Assembly: GCA_948144175.1 (NCBI GenBank)
Contig: CANXME010002275.1
Span: forward strand, 2,360,001 to 2,424,000
DNA length: 64,000 nucleotides
Direction: 5' to 3'
Origin: Closterium sp. NIES-65
Taxonomy: Eukaryota > Streptophyta > Zygnematophyceae > Desmidiales > Closteriaceae
The stretch's first letter is position 1. The number at the start of each line of letters is the position of its first letter. A program made the position numbers and the translations under genes. The notes below the pieces were generated by a model. It had not been told where the DNA came from and did no database searches. It saw only the letters and a program-made list of their open reading frames with translations. Positions 1 through 11,500 of this stretch are shown piece by piece.

Positions 1-157
1 AGCAAAGCAAAGCAAGCTCAGGGTGGATCACAAAGTCACCACACAGTCCGAGCACAAGAGCAGGGCCAGAGGCCAGTTCACATGCAGGAGTACAGACATA
101 TATATAAAACTAGACAAGCAAGAGCAGGTATATATATATGTCACAGTACAAGTGAAG

Positions 158-3100
158 TCAAGAGGAGAGCAAGTGAGGCAAGACAGGCACAAGACCCAGC
201 TGGGTGCAAAAGCGCTGATGGTCACAAGGCGCGAGTGCCTTGGTGAACACATCAGCAGTGTTGGCCTCAGAGGCCACGTACGCAAGTCGCAATTGACCAC
301 GCTGCTGCAGCTCACGAGCAAGGAAGTAGCGGAGAGCAATGTGCTTCGTTCTGTGCTCCAAGCGCTGCTCTCGACACAAGGCCAGCATGGCCTTGTTGTC
401 TACGTACAGCACTGGAGGAGAACGAGGCGGCTCTCCAAGGTCAGTCAGCAGGTAGGTGAGCCAGCGAAGCTCCTGTGCAGCCATGGCCCCGGCGTAGATC
501 TCAGCCTCACAACTGGAGCCGAGAACCGAAGACGAGCGTGTAGACCGCCAGGAGACAGAGCCGGAACCAAGGCTGAAGGTGTAACCCTGTGACGACCGCT
601 GCGTAGCCTGGTCGTCAGCCCAAGAAGCGTCCGCGTGACCTGTAAGTACCACTGGACTCCGCCCTCCAAGCACTAGCCCCATGCCCGACGTACTGCACAG
701 GTAGCGCAATACCCTCTTCGCTGCAGCCTAGTGCTCTGGTCGGTGTCTCCCAGGAGCAACATAGCGTGCAAGAATGCTAAGAGGGTATGCAAGGTCAGGT
801 CGTGTGCAGGTCATCAGGTACATGAGGCAGCCAACAAGCTCTGGGTACGGGCCACTCGACTCTACGGACTCATCCGAAGGCAGAGCTGAGAGCGAGTGAC
901 GAGTAGACAGAGGAGTGGCCTGGGGCGAGGAGTACGTGAAGCCGAAGCGCTGAAGGACCTGCTGCACCATGTGTGACTGAGTCAAGGTAATGGTGCGGCG
1001 TGCTCTGTCCCGAGTGATCTGCAAGCCAAGGTAGCTGCGCAGTTCACCCAGGTCTGTGCACGTGTGTCTCTTCAGCAGCTCGGACTTCACGTAGGCGAGT
1101 CCAGCAGTGTCCGCTGTGGCAAAGACCAAGTCGTCGACGTACACGAGGATGTAGAACGGCGGCAGGGAAGTGTCGGTGCGAAGAAACAGCGACGGGTCAG
1201 CAGTAGAAGGAGCAAACCCAAGAGCCGCAAGCGTAGTCCTCAGTGTGTCGTGCCACTCACGCGGTGCCTGGCGGAGACCGTAGACTGGCCGTCGGAGGCT
1301 CCACTGGGTGCCAGGAGGGAAAGTCCCAGTGAAGCCAGGTGGACGGCGAAGCCAGATCTCCTCGTGCAGGCTACCCTGCAAGAACGCAGTGCTGAAGTCG
1401 AGAGAGTGAAGCTCGTAGTCGCGCTGAGCGGCTATGTGCAGCAGCACCCGAAGAGTAGTCATCTTCGGGGTGGGAGAGAAGGTGTGAAAGTAGTCAACTC
1501 CCTGCCGCTGACTGAAGCCACGAGCAACGTACCGTGCCTTGAAGACAGGTGGAGAGCCCGGCGGCCGCTTCACCCTGAAGATCCACATGCCACTGACGAT
1601 GTTCGCCCCAGGAGGGGGAACCGCGTCAACGTAGGTGCCTGTGGACTTCCAGGAAGCCATCTCTGCATCCATAGCTGCCTGCCACTGAGAGGAGTAGGGA
1701 CCCTCTACAGCCTCCGCGTAAGAACGCGGAGTCGGGATGTCTAGTGCATCCGGGTCTCCCTCAGGGGCAAGCAGTACAGACGCGAGATGAGGTGAAGCAG
1801 CCGCTAGACACTGGAACTCCTCCTGCCTGTCCTCTAGGACGTCCGTGCCAAGAGCACACTCACCCCCGACGGACGGAGGACAGACAGACGCAGACTCAGC
1901 AACAAGACTAGCAGCGTAGTCGAGACGACAGCGAGCAGCAAAGTCGACGAGCTCAGCGACTAGAGCAGACGCAGCAGTGGACTCAAAAGAGGGGTCAGTG
2001 ACGACAGTAGCAAGTAGACGCGTGACAGTAGGGCTGGCAGCACGAAGAGAGTCCGACTCAGGGTCGGCAAGCGCAGGAAGAGAGGACTCAGGAGGAGAAG
2101 GCAAAGGGGCACGCAGAGGAGTAGTGGACGGACGCAAAGACATCCGGTGCGTGCCAGGGACAGGAGGAGGACGCTGACGCGAACTGCGACCACTAGCGCG
2201 AGCAGCACGAACAGGCGACGCGGGACGAGACGCAGGCTCACGACGCTCAGCAAGACCTCCAGTAGGACCACTGTAAGGAGAGGGAGCAGGCAGTGGAGAG
2301 GAAGGCTCCAGCAGGGACTGGACAGGCGGTGGACCCTCTACTGGAGGAGAAAGACCAAGAACCTGCTGCAGGAGCGGAACAAAGTACGGCCGAGGCCGCG
2401 CGGCAGCTCCAGACTCAGCAGGGACAGCACCAGCACCCTCAGCGACAGCACCAGCGCCACCCACACCTCCAGCGGCAGGACCAACAGCAGTAGGCTCAGC
2501 ACCAACGCCCTCAGCAGCTCCAGCTCCAGGAGGACCCGCAGGTCCAGCAGCTCCGGGACCGGCAGCACCCGCACCCTCGACGGTCAAAGAAGCTCCAGCT
2601 CCAGCTCCAGCAGCACCTCCAGACTCAGCAGCACGCCTCCAGCGGCGAGCGAACCACTCGCGCAGCTCCTGTGGAGAGAGGGGCTCCCGGCGAGACGCAG
2701 CAGCAGGAGAAACCCCAGGCTCAGCAGCTCCAGACGCAGCACCCCCAGGCTCAGCAGCTCCCAGCTCAGCACCCCCAGGCTCAGCAGCTCCCGACCCAGC
2801 ACCCCCAGACCCAGCACCTCCAGGCACAGCACCCCCCGGCTCAGCACCCCCAGGCTCCGCACCCTCCGCAGTAGCACCCCCAGGCCCAGCACCCCCAGCA
2901 GTAGCACCCCCAGGCTCAGCACCCCCGCGCACAGCACCCCCAGAGTCAGCACCCCCAGGCTCAGCACCCGCAGCAGCACCAGAGTCACCAGTAACCTCGA
3001 CCGGGTCAACGGCGTCTACCTGGGACACACCTGAGGGGGCAGGAACCTGAGGGGGGAGGGGGTCTACCGGGGGGGGAACCGGCACAAGGAAGTCCGGGGG

Positions 3101-4669
3101 AGGGGGGAGGGAAGGAGTGCGGTAGGGGAAGAGACGGTAGAAGGGGACTGACTCGTCGAACGTGACGTCCTGGGAGGACAGAACACGACGAGAGGAGGGG
3201 TGGTAAAACTGCCACCCTGGGGCGTCAGTGGGGAAGCCAAGGAAGACACAGGGAGCAGCACGAGGGGACAGCTTGTCCGCAGACAAGTCGCGGACAAACG
3301 CCCGAGATCCCCAGACACGGAACACAGACGCATCGCCAACCTTCCCCGTCCACAGCAAGGCTGGGGACATCGCAGGCCGAGAGACCCGGGGGTGAAGGTT
3401 GAGCTGATGCGCCGCGTACCTCACCGCAAACGGCCACAGAAAATGGGGGGCACCCGCATGCATCATGGACGTACGAGCGACATCCATGACCATGCCAATG
3501 CGGCGCTCAGCAATCCCATTTTGCTGTGGTGAGTCCGGAAGCGTGAAGGTCTGGCGGATCCCCCGTGCACGACAGTAGTCTCGCAGAAGGCGAGAAGAGA
3601 ACTCTCCGCCTCTGTCCGAGTGCAGACGCAGAACAGGAAAGTCCGAGCCGAAGCTCTTCCTGAGCTGGAGACGAGCCTCGCGGATCCAGTCGATCAGCAC
3701 CTCAGTGACCGCACCCTTGCTGCGCAAGGGGAGGACTGTGGTGTAACGCGAGTAGTCGTCAACCACCAACAGGAAGTAGCGCTCGTGACCCTGCCCACGG
3801 ACGGTGGCTGGGCCCCACACATCCATGTGAAGCGTCTGCAGGGGAGCCTCTGTCGGGGGGAAGTGGGAGGAGTGAGGAGTAGCCCGGAGGCGACCCTCGA
3901 CACAGGGGACACAGGAAGGTCCTGGCCCGGAGGGGAGAGGAGGGAGAGACTGGGGAAGACCAGAGACAAGGACACGGGAAGCCATGCTCCGAAGACGGGG
4001 CAAGGAGGGGTGGCCAAGACGGTGGTGCCACAGGAGAGTCTCGTGAGACAGGAGGCGACAAGAACAGGGGGCAGACTCAGGACCTGACCGGGACGCAGCA
4101 GCAAGCACCTGACCTGACGCAGCCACCTGACCAGGCGCAGGGACAGGAGGAGACTCAACGGTCAGGGTGTAGAGACTCGACCCCGGCCGACGCGAGAACG
4201 TGGCCAGGTGTAGGCCTGTGCGTGCCTCCGTGCAGTGGGTCACCCGCTGACTCGCAGGAGTGAACTGGTGAACCCCCACATCCTGCAGGTCCGCGCCACT
4301 CACCAAGTTCGTAGAGAACGAGGGAAGGTACAGACCAGACAGGGTGCCCGAAGGGGCAGCCGGACACGTGAGGACAGTGGAGAAGTGAGACAGGACAGGA
4401 CCCCCAGAGGGGTCAGCAAGGGAGACTGCAACTGGCCGGCCGAGCGGCGTAAGGGTAGTGCGGTCTCGAAAGAAGGAGCGAGAAGCCCCGGAGTCAAGTG
4501 TGAAAGTGAGGGAGGACGAGGACGACGCAGTACCTGAGAGCGCAGTCTCACCAGTATCTGAGAGCGCAGACGCACTGGCACCTAGAGCAGCAGCCTCACA
4601 AGCACCTAGCGCAGCAGTACCAATGCCCGGGTCGGGCTGGAAACACCGGTAACCCTCATTCTCCTCACT
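158..4669 (-). pseudogene. Copia-C1 pol (protease, integrase, RT, RNase H), fossil
   Basis: On the minus strand a protease-type LDSGAS motif lies near 4460-4510. It is followed by the integrase core with HMDVWGP, DRGGEF and PQQNGIAERR (the D, D and E positions), and then a long low-complexity linker of Gly/Ala/Glu/Pro repeats at about 2600-3000. Next comes the reverse transcriptase, with ARGFSQRQGVDYF and the catalytic YVDDLVFAT near 1110-1140, then RNase H with ADASWADD, SSCEAEIYAGA and YVDNKAM, and the closing ANTADVFTKAL motif near 210. All expected copia pol domains are recognisable. The reading frame is broken in a few places, so I treat it as a fossil. Confidence 0.9.
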
Positions 4670-6055
4670 CTAAGTCACAGCATACATAGCAGCAAGGATA
4701 GCATCAAAATCAAGATCAAAGATCGCTACACCAGCCCTAAGAAGCTCATCCCAGCGAGGGATCTCACTAGCCCCAGGGAACTGCTGACGCCAAGCGTCCG
4801 TCAGGCGGCCAAAGCAGCGCTGGGTGGCGTGGGCACCCCCACACTGCTCACCCGCGCGGTCGCCGGAACGAAGAACGTAGGTGCAGGGACCAGTACCCCC
4901 ACCCCTCTGACGCCCAGCGTACCACTCACGAAGCTGCTGAGGCGGAGGGATGTCCCGCGAGCGCTGCTGCTGCTGCCGCTGCGAGCGCTGGCCACCACCA
5001 CCGCCGCTACGCTGCTGGGTACCACCCCGACCAGCTCCACCTCCTCCACCACCACTGCCTCCTCCGCTGCCGCCTCCACCGCCTCCACCTCCGCCGCCTC
5101 CACCTCCGCCGCTGCCTCCACCACCACCGCTGGCACCACCACCACCGTCTCCGCCGCTGCTGCCACCACCACCACCACCCCCGCCACTAGTCCCGCCGCC
5201 ACCCCCACTCCCTCCGCCGCCACCGCCGCCACCGCCACCGCCCCCTCCAGCTCCACCCGCGCCCTTGCCCCCCTTGCCCTTGCTGGAGCGACGTCTCCCA
5301 CTAGGGGCAGACGCCGCGCCGACCGACTCAAGACCAAGCAGGTCGGCAGCAGCAGCAGAGGCAACAGAGGGCAGCAAGGGGGAAGGAGAGCACCCCTCAA
5401 AGATGGGGGTGCGAGGGTCACCACGAGAAGCACCTACAGCGACTATGCTCTTCTCCGCTGCGAGGAGGGCCTTCTCGAGGAGGTCGACAGTGAGGGTGGT
5501 GGGACAGACTGCGAGAAAGTGGTCCCTGACGACGCAAAGGGAGTCAGGGAGGCGCGCGACTACGTAGTAGAGAGCGATGTACATGGGGGGTGGGTTCTTA
5601 GCGCAGAACTCAGCAGGAAGGGCGGCGCGGTAGCGAGTGTCACTAGTGCGGAGGTGCGTAATGAGGTCAGCGACAGTGGGAAAGGCAGAGAGGTCAGGAA
5701 AGAGGTAGGGAAGCATGAGACGGCTCAGTGCAGCAGTGGCAGGGGAGGATTAGCGCGCAACTACAGCGTCGTACAAGGTCTGAGCACTCTTGTACTGACT
5801 AAAGTGCGCACGCTCAGAGGTAGGGAGGTGGCGACGCACAGCAAGACGTGCAGCAGCATCGCGGGTGGCCCACTGAGAGCGGACAGTGGGATCAGCATCA
5901 GCAGCAGGAGCAGGAGAGGCGCCAGAGGTGAGGTCAAAGAGAGAAAGGCCGTCAGCCCTGTCGCACTGTAAGAACAGCTGCAGGTCGTCTAACCAGACCT
6001 CAAAATCAATGGCGCGACCCTCAGCGTCAAAAGCTAGGACACTAGGGGTAGCCAT
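4670..6055 (-). pseudogene. Copia-C1 gag with poly-glycine tract, fossil
   Basis: The gag starts at the ATG complementary to 6053-6055 (MATPSVLAFDAEGRAIDFEV), directly after the repetitive leader. The N-terminal half is a copia-type gag domain (FPTVADLITHLRTSDTRYRA and similar blocks). The next part is basic (GRRRSSKGKGGKG) and leads into a glycine run of about 100 residues encoded at 4990-5280. A Cys/His cluster (EQCGGAHATQRCF) resembles a variant zinc knuckle, and the end reads IFDLDFDAILAAMY. The same gag occurs in C2 and C3, which fixes the start codon. It is broken about once. Confidence 0.85.
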
Positions 6056-7197
6056 GGCGACGACAGCGACGCAGTGCAAGCAGTAGGGAAAGAGCTCGCA
6101 GTGACAGTGGGACTGTGCTCACCAGGCAGGGCAGGTCGTGCAGCTCTGCAGAAAGGCGGCTCGGCGACCGGGCGGCTCGGGTGCACAGCGGCTCGGCTCC
6201 CGGGCGGCTCGGCGGCTGGGCGGCTCGGGCGCTGGGCGGATCGGCTCCCGGGCGGCTCGGCGGCAGGGCGGCTCGGGTGCAGGGCGGCTCGGGTCCCGGG
6301 CGGCTCGGCGACTGGGCGGCTCGGGCGTTGGGCGGCTCGGCTCCCGGGCAGTTCGGCTGCACTGCTGCCCGACTGCTGCAGGTGTGGCGGCGGGGCCGCG
6401 TGAGAGAGCCGGGGTGGGGACGCGTGAGGGCCGGCGGTGGGGCCGCGTGAGAGCCGGGGCAGGGGCCGCTTCAGAGCCGGCGGCGGGGCCGCAAGAGAGC
6501 CGGGTAGGGGCCGCGTGAGGGCCGGCGGCGGGGCCGCGTGAGAGCCGGGGCGGGGCCGCTTCAGAGCCGGCGGCGGGGCCGCAAAAGAGCCGGCGACGGG
6601 GCCGCTTGAGAGCCGGGGCAGGGGCCGCGTCAGGGCCGGCGACGGGGCCGTAAGAGAGCCGGTGGTGGGGCCTGGAGAGGGCCGACGGCGGGGCCACGTG
6701 AGAGCCGGGGCGGGGCCGCAAGAGAGCCGGCTGCAGGGCCGCGTAAGAGCCGGGGCAGGGGCCGCGTAAGAGCCGGGACGGGGCCACGGAAGAGCCGGGG
6801 CGGGGCCGCGAGAGAGCCGTCGGCGGGGCCGCGTGAAAGCCGGGGCGGGGCCGCGCGAGAGTAGGCGGCGGGGCCGCGTAAGAGCCTGGGCGGGGCCGCG
6901 ACAGAGCCGTCGGCGGGGCCGCGTGAAGGCCGGGGCGGGGCCGCGTAGGAGCCGGGGCGGTGCCGCGTGAGAGCAGGCAGCGGGGCCGTGTAAAGGCCGG
7001 GGCGGGGCCGCGACAGAGTCGGCGGCGGGGCCGCGTGAGAGCCGGCGACGGGGCCGCGTAAGGGAGGGCGGCGGGGCCGCGTCAGTGGAGGCGGCTGAGC
7101 CGCAGGGGAAAAGGCGACCCGAGAGGTCGCTAAAAAAAATCGCGCCTCGGGGCGCGCTTCGGTGGGCCCAAAAAAAAAACGGTCCTTAGAAGGACCC
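6056..7197 (-). repeat. GC-rich tandem-repeat leader of Copia-C1
   Basis: Between the primer-binding site and gag lie about 1.1 kb of extremely GC-rich degenerate tandem repeats. One array (about 6140-6360) is built on CGGCTCGG/CCCGGGCGG words. A second (about 6400-7100) is built on GGGGCCGCGTGAGAGCCGG-like units of roughly 24-26 bp. Long open frames on both strands here are by-products of the repeat and the lack of AT-rich stops. Copies C2 and C3 carry different arrays at the same place. Confidence 0.85.
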
Positions 7198-7208
7198 GCT
7201 CTATACCA
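7198..7208 (-). other. Primer-binding site of Copia-C1
   Basis: Directly inside the LTR the minus strand reads TGGTATAGAGC, one base off the initiator tRNA-Met type TGGTATCAGAGC seen in C3 and in the other families. Its position next to the CA end of the LTR supports both calls. Confidence 0.75.
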
Positions 7209-7340
7209 TGTGAGAATAAGCGAACAGGAATGAATGAACTAGCAGTGAAATGAGTACAAGTAGGAAACCCTAGAATTGTGTACCCCCTATAGACTAACCC
7301 ACTGTAGCCTACACAAGCATAACATATATAATGTTTGACA
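7209..7340 (-). repeat. 5' LTR of Copia-C1 (132 bp)
   Basis: On the minus strand it begins TGTCAAACAT and ends TTCTCACA, giving the canonical TG...CA ends. Shared blocks with the C2 (15068-15193) and C3 (18267-18398) LTRs include TGTGTAGGCT, a GTACA word and TTTCCTA. At 132 bp it is short for a full-size copia element. Confidence 0.8.
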
Positions 7341-7418
7341 ACTTGGGCTGAAGATTCACGAGCTACCGCCGAGGTGTACCCTGCCATAGCTACCTATATC
7401 GAGGATCACTCTAACGCA

Positions 7419-7430
7419 GCTCTGATACCA
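7419..7430 (-). other. Primer-binding site of E3
   Basis: TGGTATCAGAGC on the minus strand, three bases from the LTR end; the initiator tRNA-Met type. Confidence 0.85.
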
Positions 7431-7433
7431 GCT

Positions 7434-8526
7434 TGTTGGTGTAAGGGCCTAATAAACTCAAGCTATTAAGACTTTATCAAACTTAAAACCTCTCCTCGGG
7501 GTCACCTCCAAGGGTCCTTGGGTGCCTGGTACAAGACCAGCCCCTATCCTCGGGTCCGAGTTTGTAGAGAGAGGGATCAAGAGGGACTTAGTCAAAACAG
7601 CAAGAGTACCTTCAAAGTCGCGCAGCGTATCGTGTAGACGGTCGATCGGATTAAGCTGAGAATTTCCTATATCGAAGCTCACTCTAAGAGCTTTAAAAAA
7701 AGCCAAGTTGCCTCGCGAAAAGTTCTGCCATTACGAAGTTATGGCTCGGACAGCGTTAGCCTAGCGTTGGAGTGCTAGCGTACTAGCGTTGACTCGGGTA
7801 GCATTCCGCCGTCGCACCGCGTAGAAAGGAAATTCCAGCAAGGAAGGAATTCGCTTGAATCAATTTCACTATATTCAGGTACAAACACAGAAGGAATAAA
7901 TAGCTCTAGCTAGCAAGGACCTTGGGAATCAACCTGGGAACAACCAGGGATGATCCCAAATAATTCCAAGCAACAGAACCAACCTGGCTGGACAAAATAG
8001 CAGGTGGTAGGTTGGTGAACAACCTCTGGTTCTGTTTTTCCAACCTGGGAAAACAACAACCAGGTTCAGGTCCTAAAAACAGAACCTGTTTTGTCTTTGC
8101 CCAACCAGCCAAATGCTGGTTCCTCTGGTTTCCCCTGGCCCTGTAGCATGCAGATACAGACAAACAACATCCAACCTTCACCTAAATTGTACCCCTATAG
8201 TGCCTGCCCTGCTACACTATAGTCAACCAAACAAAACAGTACAATTTCGAGTTGGATAGAACTGAATCTACGCAATCAAGTAAGCCGAACCACAAAGCTT
8301 CCATCTTGGGTTCCTTTGCGAGCTCGTCCTTTCTGCTTGTACTGTTCATAGCGCGTACAATGTTATGCCGAAGCGCACATTGTGCGAGTACCTGCAAATG
8401 CTTCAAGCGAAAATTGCGAAAGCAAACAAACACACGAACATACCATTCACGCGCAAATGCATTCGCACACACATACTCGTACAAACAGACGGCAGGATGT
8501 CGTGCAATGTGAATTTGCACCCAACA
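7434..8526 (-). repeat. Copia-A LTR (5' LTR of E3, 1093 bp)
   Basis: Full-length Copia-A LTR. On the minus strand it starts TGTTGGGTGCAAATTC and ends CCCTTACACCAACA. It contains the block rich in AACCTGG/CCAGGTT words and the CTAGCGT-rich block seen in all other copies. Confidence 0.92.
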
Positions 8527-11500
8527 AACCTCACAGCTGGAGCCGAGAACAGAAGACGAGCGGGTAGACCGCCACGAAATAGAGCCGGAACCAAGGCTGA
8601 AGGTGTAACCCTGTGACAACCGTTGTGTAGCCTGGTCGTCAGCCCAAGAAGCGTCTGCGTGACCAGTGAGGACCATTGAACGCCGCCCTCCAAGCACGGG
8701 CCCCATGCCCGACGTACTGCACAAGTAGCGCAACACCCTCTTCGCTACAGCCATGTGCTCTGGTCGGTGTCTCCCAGGAGCAACATAGCGTGCCAAGATG
8801 CTAAGAGGGTATGCAAGGTCAGGTCGTGTGCAGGTCATCAGGTACATGAGGCGGCCAACAAGCTCTTGGTACGGGCCACTCGACTCTACGGACTCATCCG
8901 AAGCCAGAGCTGAGAGAGAGTGGCGAGTAGACAGAGGAGTGGCCTGAGGCAAGGAGTACGTGAAGTCGAAGCGCTGAAAGACCTGCTGCACCATGTGTGA
9001 CTGAGTCAGGGTAATGGTGCGATGTGCTCTGTCCCGGGTGATCTGCAAGCCAAGGTAGCTGCGCAGTTCACCCAGGTCTGTGCACGTGTGTCTCTTCTGC
9101 AGCTCGGACTTCACGTGGGCGAGTCCAGCAGTGTCAGCAGTGGAGAAGACCAAGTCGTCGACGTACATGAGGATGTAGAACGGCGGCAAAGAGGTGTTGG
9201 TGCGCAGAAACAGCGACGCGTCGGCAGTAGAAGGAGCAAACCCAAGAGCCGCAAGTGTAGTCCTCAGTGTGTTGTGCCACTCACGGGGCGCCTGGGGGAG
9301 ACCGTAGACTGGCCGCCGGAGGCTCCACTGGGTACCAGGAGGAAACGACCCAGTGAAGCCAGGTGGGCGGCGCAGCCAGATCTCCTAGTGCAGGCTGCCT
9401 TGCAGGAAAGCTGTGCTGAAGTCAAGAGAGTGAAGCTCGTAGTCGCGCTGAGCGGCTATGTGCAGCAGCACCCGAAGAGTGGTCATCTTCGGGGTGGGAG
9501 AGAAGGTCTGAAAGTAGTCAACTCCCTGCCACTGACTAAAGCCTTGAGCCACGTAACGCGCCTTGAAGACAGGCGGAGAACCCGGCGGTCGCTTCACCCT
9601 GAAGATCCACATGCCACTGACGATGTTCGCCCCACGTGGGGGAACCTCGTCGACGTAGGTGCCTGTGGACTTCAAGGAAGCCATCTATGCGTCCATGGCT
9701 GACTGCCACTGTGAGGATTAGGGACCCTCGATCGCCTCAGCGTACGATCGAGGAGTCGGGATGTCTGGTGCATCCGGGTCTCCCTCAGGGGCAATCAAAT
9801 TGGACACGAGATGAGGCAAAGCAGCAGCAAACACTGGAACTCCTCTTGCCTGTCCTCAAGGACGTCCGTTCTAAGAGCACACTCACCCTCGACGGGCGGA
9901 GGACAGACAGACTCAGACTCAGCAACAAGACTAGCGGCGTAGTCTAGACGACAGCGAGCAGCAAAGTCGACAAGCTCAGCAACCAAGGCAGAAGTAGCAG
10001 TGCAGTCAAAGGAAGGGTCAGTGACAACAGTAGCCAGGAGACGCGTGACAGTAGGATTGGCAGCACGAAGAGAGTCAGACTCCGGGTCAGCAAGAACAGG
10101 AAGAGAGGACTCTGGAAGAGACAGCAACGGGACACGAAGAGGAGGAGTGGACGGACGCAGTGCCATCCGGTGTGTGCATGGGACCGCAGGAGGACGCGGA
10201 CGCGGAGCACGACTACTAGTGCGAGCAGCACGAACAGGCGACGCAGGACGAGACGCAGGCTCACGACGCTCAGTAAGACCTCCAGTAGGACCAGTGTAGG
10301 GAGAAGGAGCAGGCAGGGGGGAGGCGGGCTGTAACTGTGACCGCGACTTGACAGGCTGTGGACACTCTAAGGGAGGAGCAGGACCAGTAGAGGGCGGGAG
10401 ACCAAGAACCTGCTCAAGGAGCGGAACGAAGTACGGCCGCGGCCGCGCAGCGCCCCCAGAACCAGTAGGGACAGCACCAATACTCCGAGCGGCCGCACCA
10501 GCGCCAGCAACACCTCCAGCTCCAACAGCCCCAACTCCAGCACCCTCAGAAGCACCAGTGCATGCAGCACCTCCTGCGCCAACACCCCCAGCTGCTCCAG
10601 TTCTAGCAGCTCCAGCACCTCCAGCTCCAGCAGCTCCAGCACCAGCAGGACCGTCAGCTCCAGTACCGCCAGCAGCTCGAGCAGTACCTCCACGAGGACC
10701 AACTCCAGCAGCCCCGACAGCACCCCCAGTCCCAGCAGCTCCAGTAGCGCCAGTACGAGTACCACCAGAACCAGCAGCAACAGTAGCACCTCCAGCTCCA
10801 GCAGCACGGCTCCAGCGCCGGGCAAACCACTCGCGCAGCTCCTGCGGAGAGGGTAGCTCCCGCCTCGACGAAGCACCGCCAGAGGCCACACGAGCAGACC
10901 CAGCACCCCCAGGCTCCGCACCCCCAGGCTCAGCACCCCCAGGCTCCGTACCCCCAGGCTCCGCACCCCCAGGCTCAGCACCTCCAGGCCCCGCACCCCG
11001 AGGCTCCGCACCCCCAGGCTCAGCACCACCAGGATCAGCACCCCCAGACTCAGCACCCCCAGGCTCAGCACCCCTAGACTCAGCACCCGCAGGCTCAGCA
11101 CCCCTAGCAGCACCAGAGTCAACAGCTACCTCGACAGGCTCGACTGCGTCTAACTGGGACACACCTGACGGGGCAGGAACCTGAGGGGGGAGAGGGTCTA
11201 CCGGGGGAAGACCTGGTCCAAGGAAGGCGGCGGGGGGAGGGGCGCACTTTGTGTAGGGGAAGAGACGGTATTAAGGCACCGACTCCTTAAAGGTGACGTC
11301 CTGGGAGGACAAAACACGGCGCGAGGTGGGGTGGTAAAACTGCCAACCAGGCGCGTCAGGGGGGAAGCCAAGGAAGACGAAGAAAACAGCACAGGGGGAC
11401 AGCTTGTCCGCAGACAAGTCGCGGACAAACGCCCGAGATCCCCACACACGAAACGGAGACGCATCGCCAACCTTCCCCGTCCACCGCAAAGTGGGGGAGG

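Larger units (their letters stand above)
1..7340 (-). mobile_element. Copia-C1, Ty1/copia LTR retrotransposon, 3' end beyond the left window edge
   Basis: Read on the minus strand the parts run 5' LTR (7209-7340), primer-binding site (7198-7208), GC-rich repetitive leader (6056-7197), gag (4670-6055) and pol (158-4669), with 1-157 as AT-richer 3' noncoding sequence. The 3' LTR is not in the window. The order protease, integrase, reverse transcriptase, RNase H is that of Ty1/copia. The element is inserted just inside the 5' end of a Copia-A element, whose leader resumes at 7341. The coding region is broken, with about four breaks. It is probably the youngest insertion of the left-hand nest because nothing interrupts it. 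Confidence 0.9.
7341..8526 (-). mobile_element. Copia-A element E3, 5' end only (LTR, leader, first gag codons)
   Basis: On the minus strand this is a complete Copia-A 5' LTR (7434-8526), the primer-binding site (7419-7430) and the first few dozen bases of leader and gag, closely matching 25385-25475 of element E1. Copia-C1 is inserted at 7340/7341, so the rest of E3 should lie left of the window. The outer LTR end abuts Copia-C2 RNase H sequence at 8527, showing E3 landed inside Copia-C2. Confidence 0.85.

Noticed and set aside
4829-5971. 380-codon plus-strand Ala/Thr/Pro-rich open frame, with companions at 4950-5567 and 16097-16801
   Set aside because: Antisense of the glycine tract of Copia-C gag. 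GC-rich triplet repeats stay open in several frames.
6119-6787. 222-codon Pro/Arg-rich minus-strand frame as an extra Copia-C gene upstream of gag
   Set aside because: It lies in the GC-rich leader array. The other two copies have different arrays that do not encode a similar peptide, so it is not a conserved gene.
10348-11184. Collagen-like APPGS/PPGSAPP open frame on the plus strand
   Set aside because: Antisense shadow of the Ala/Glu/Pro/Gly linker of Copia-C2 pol.
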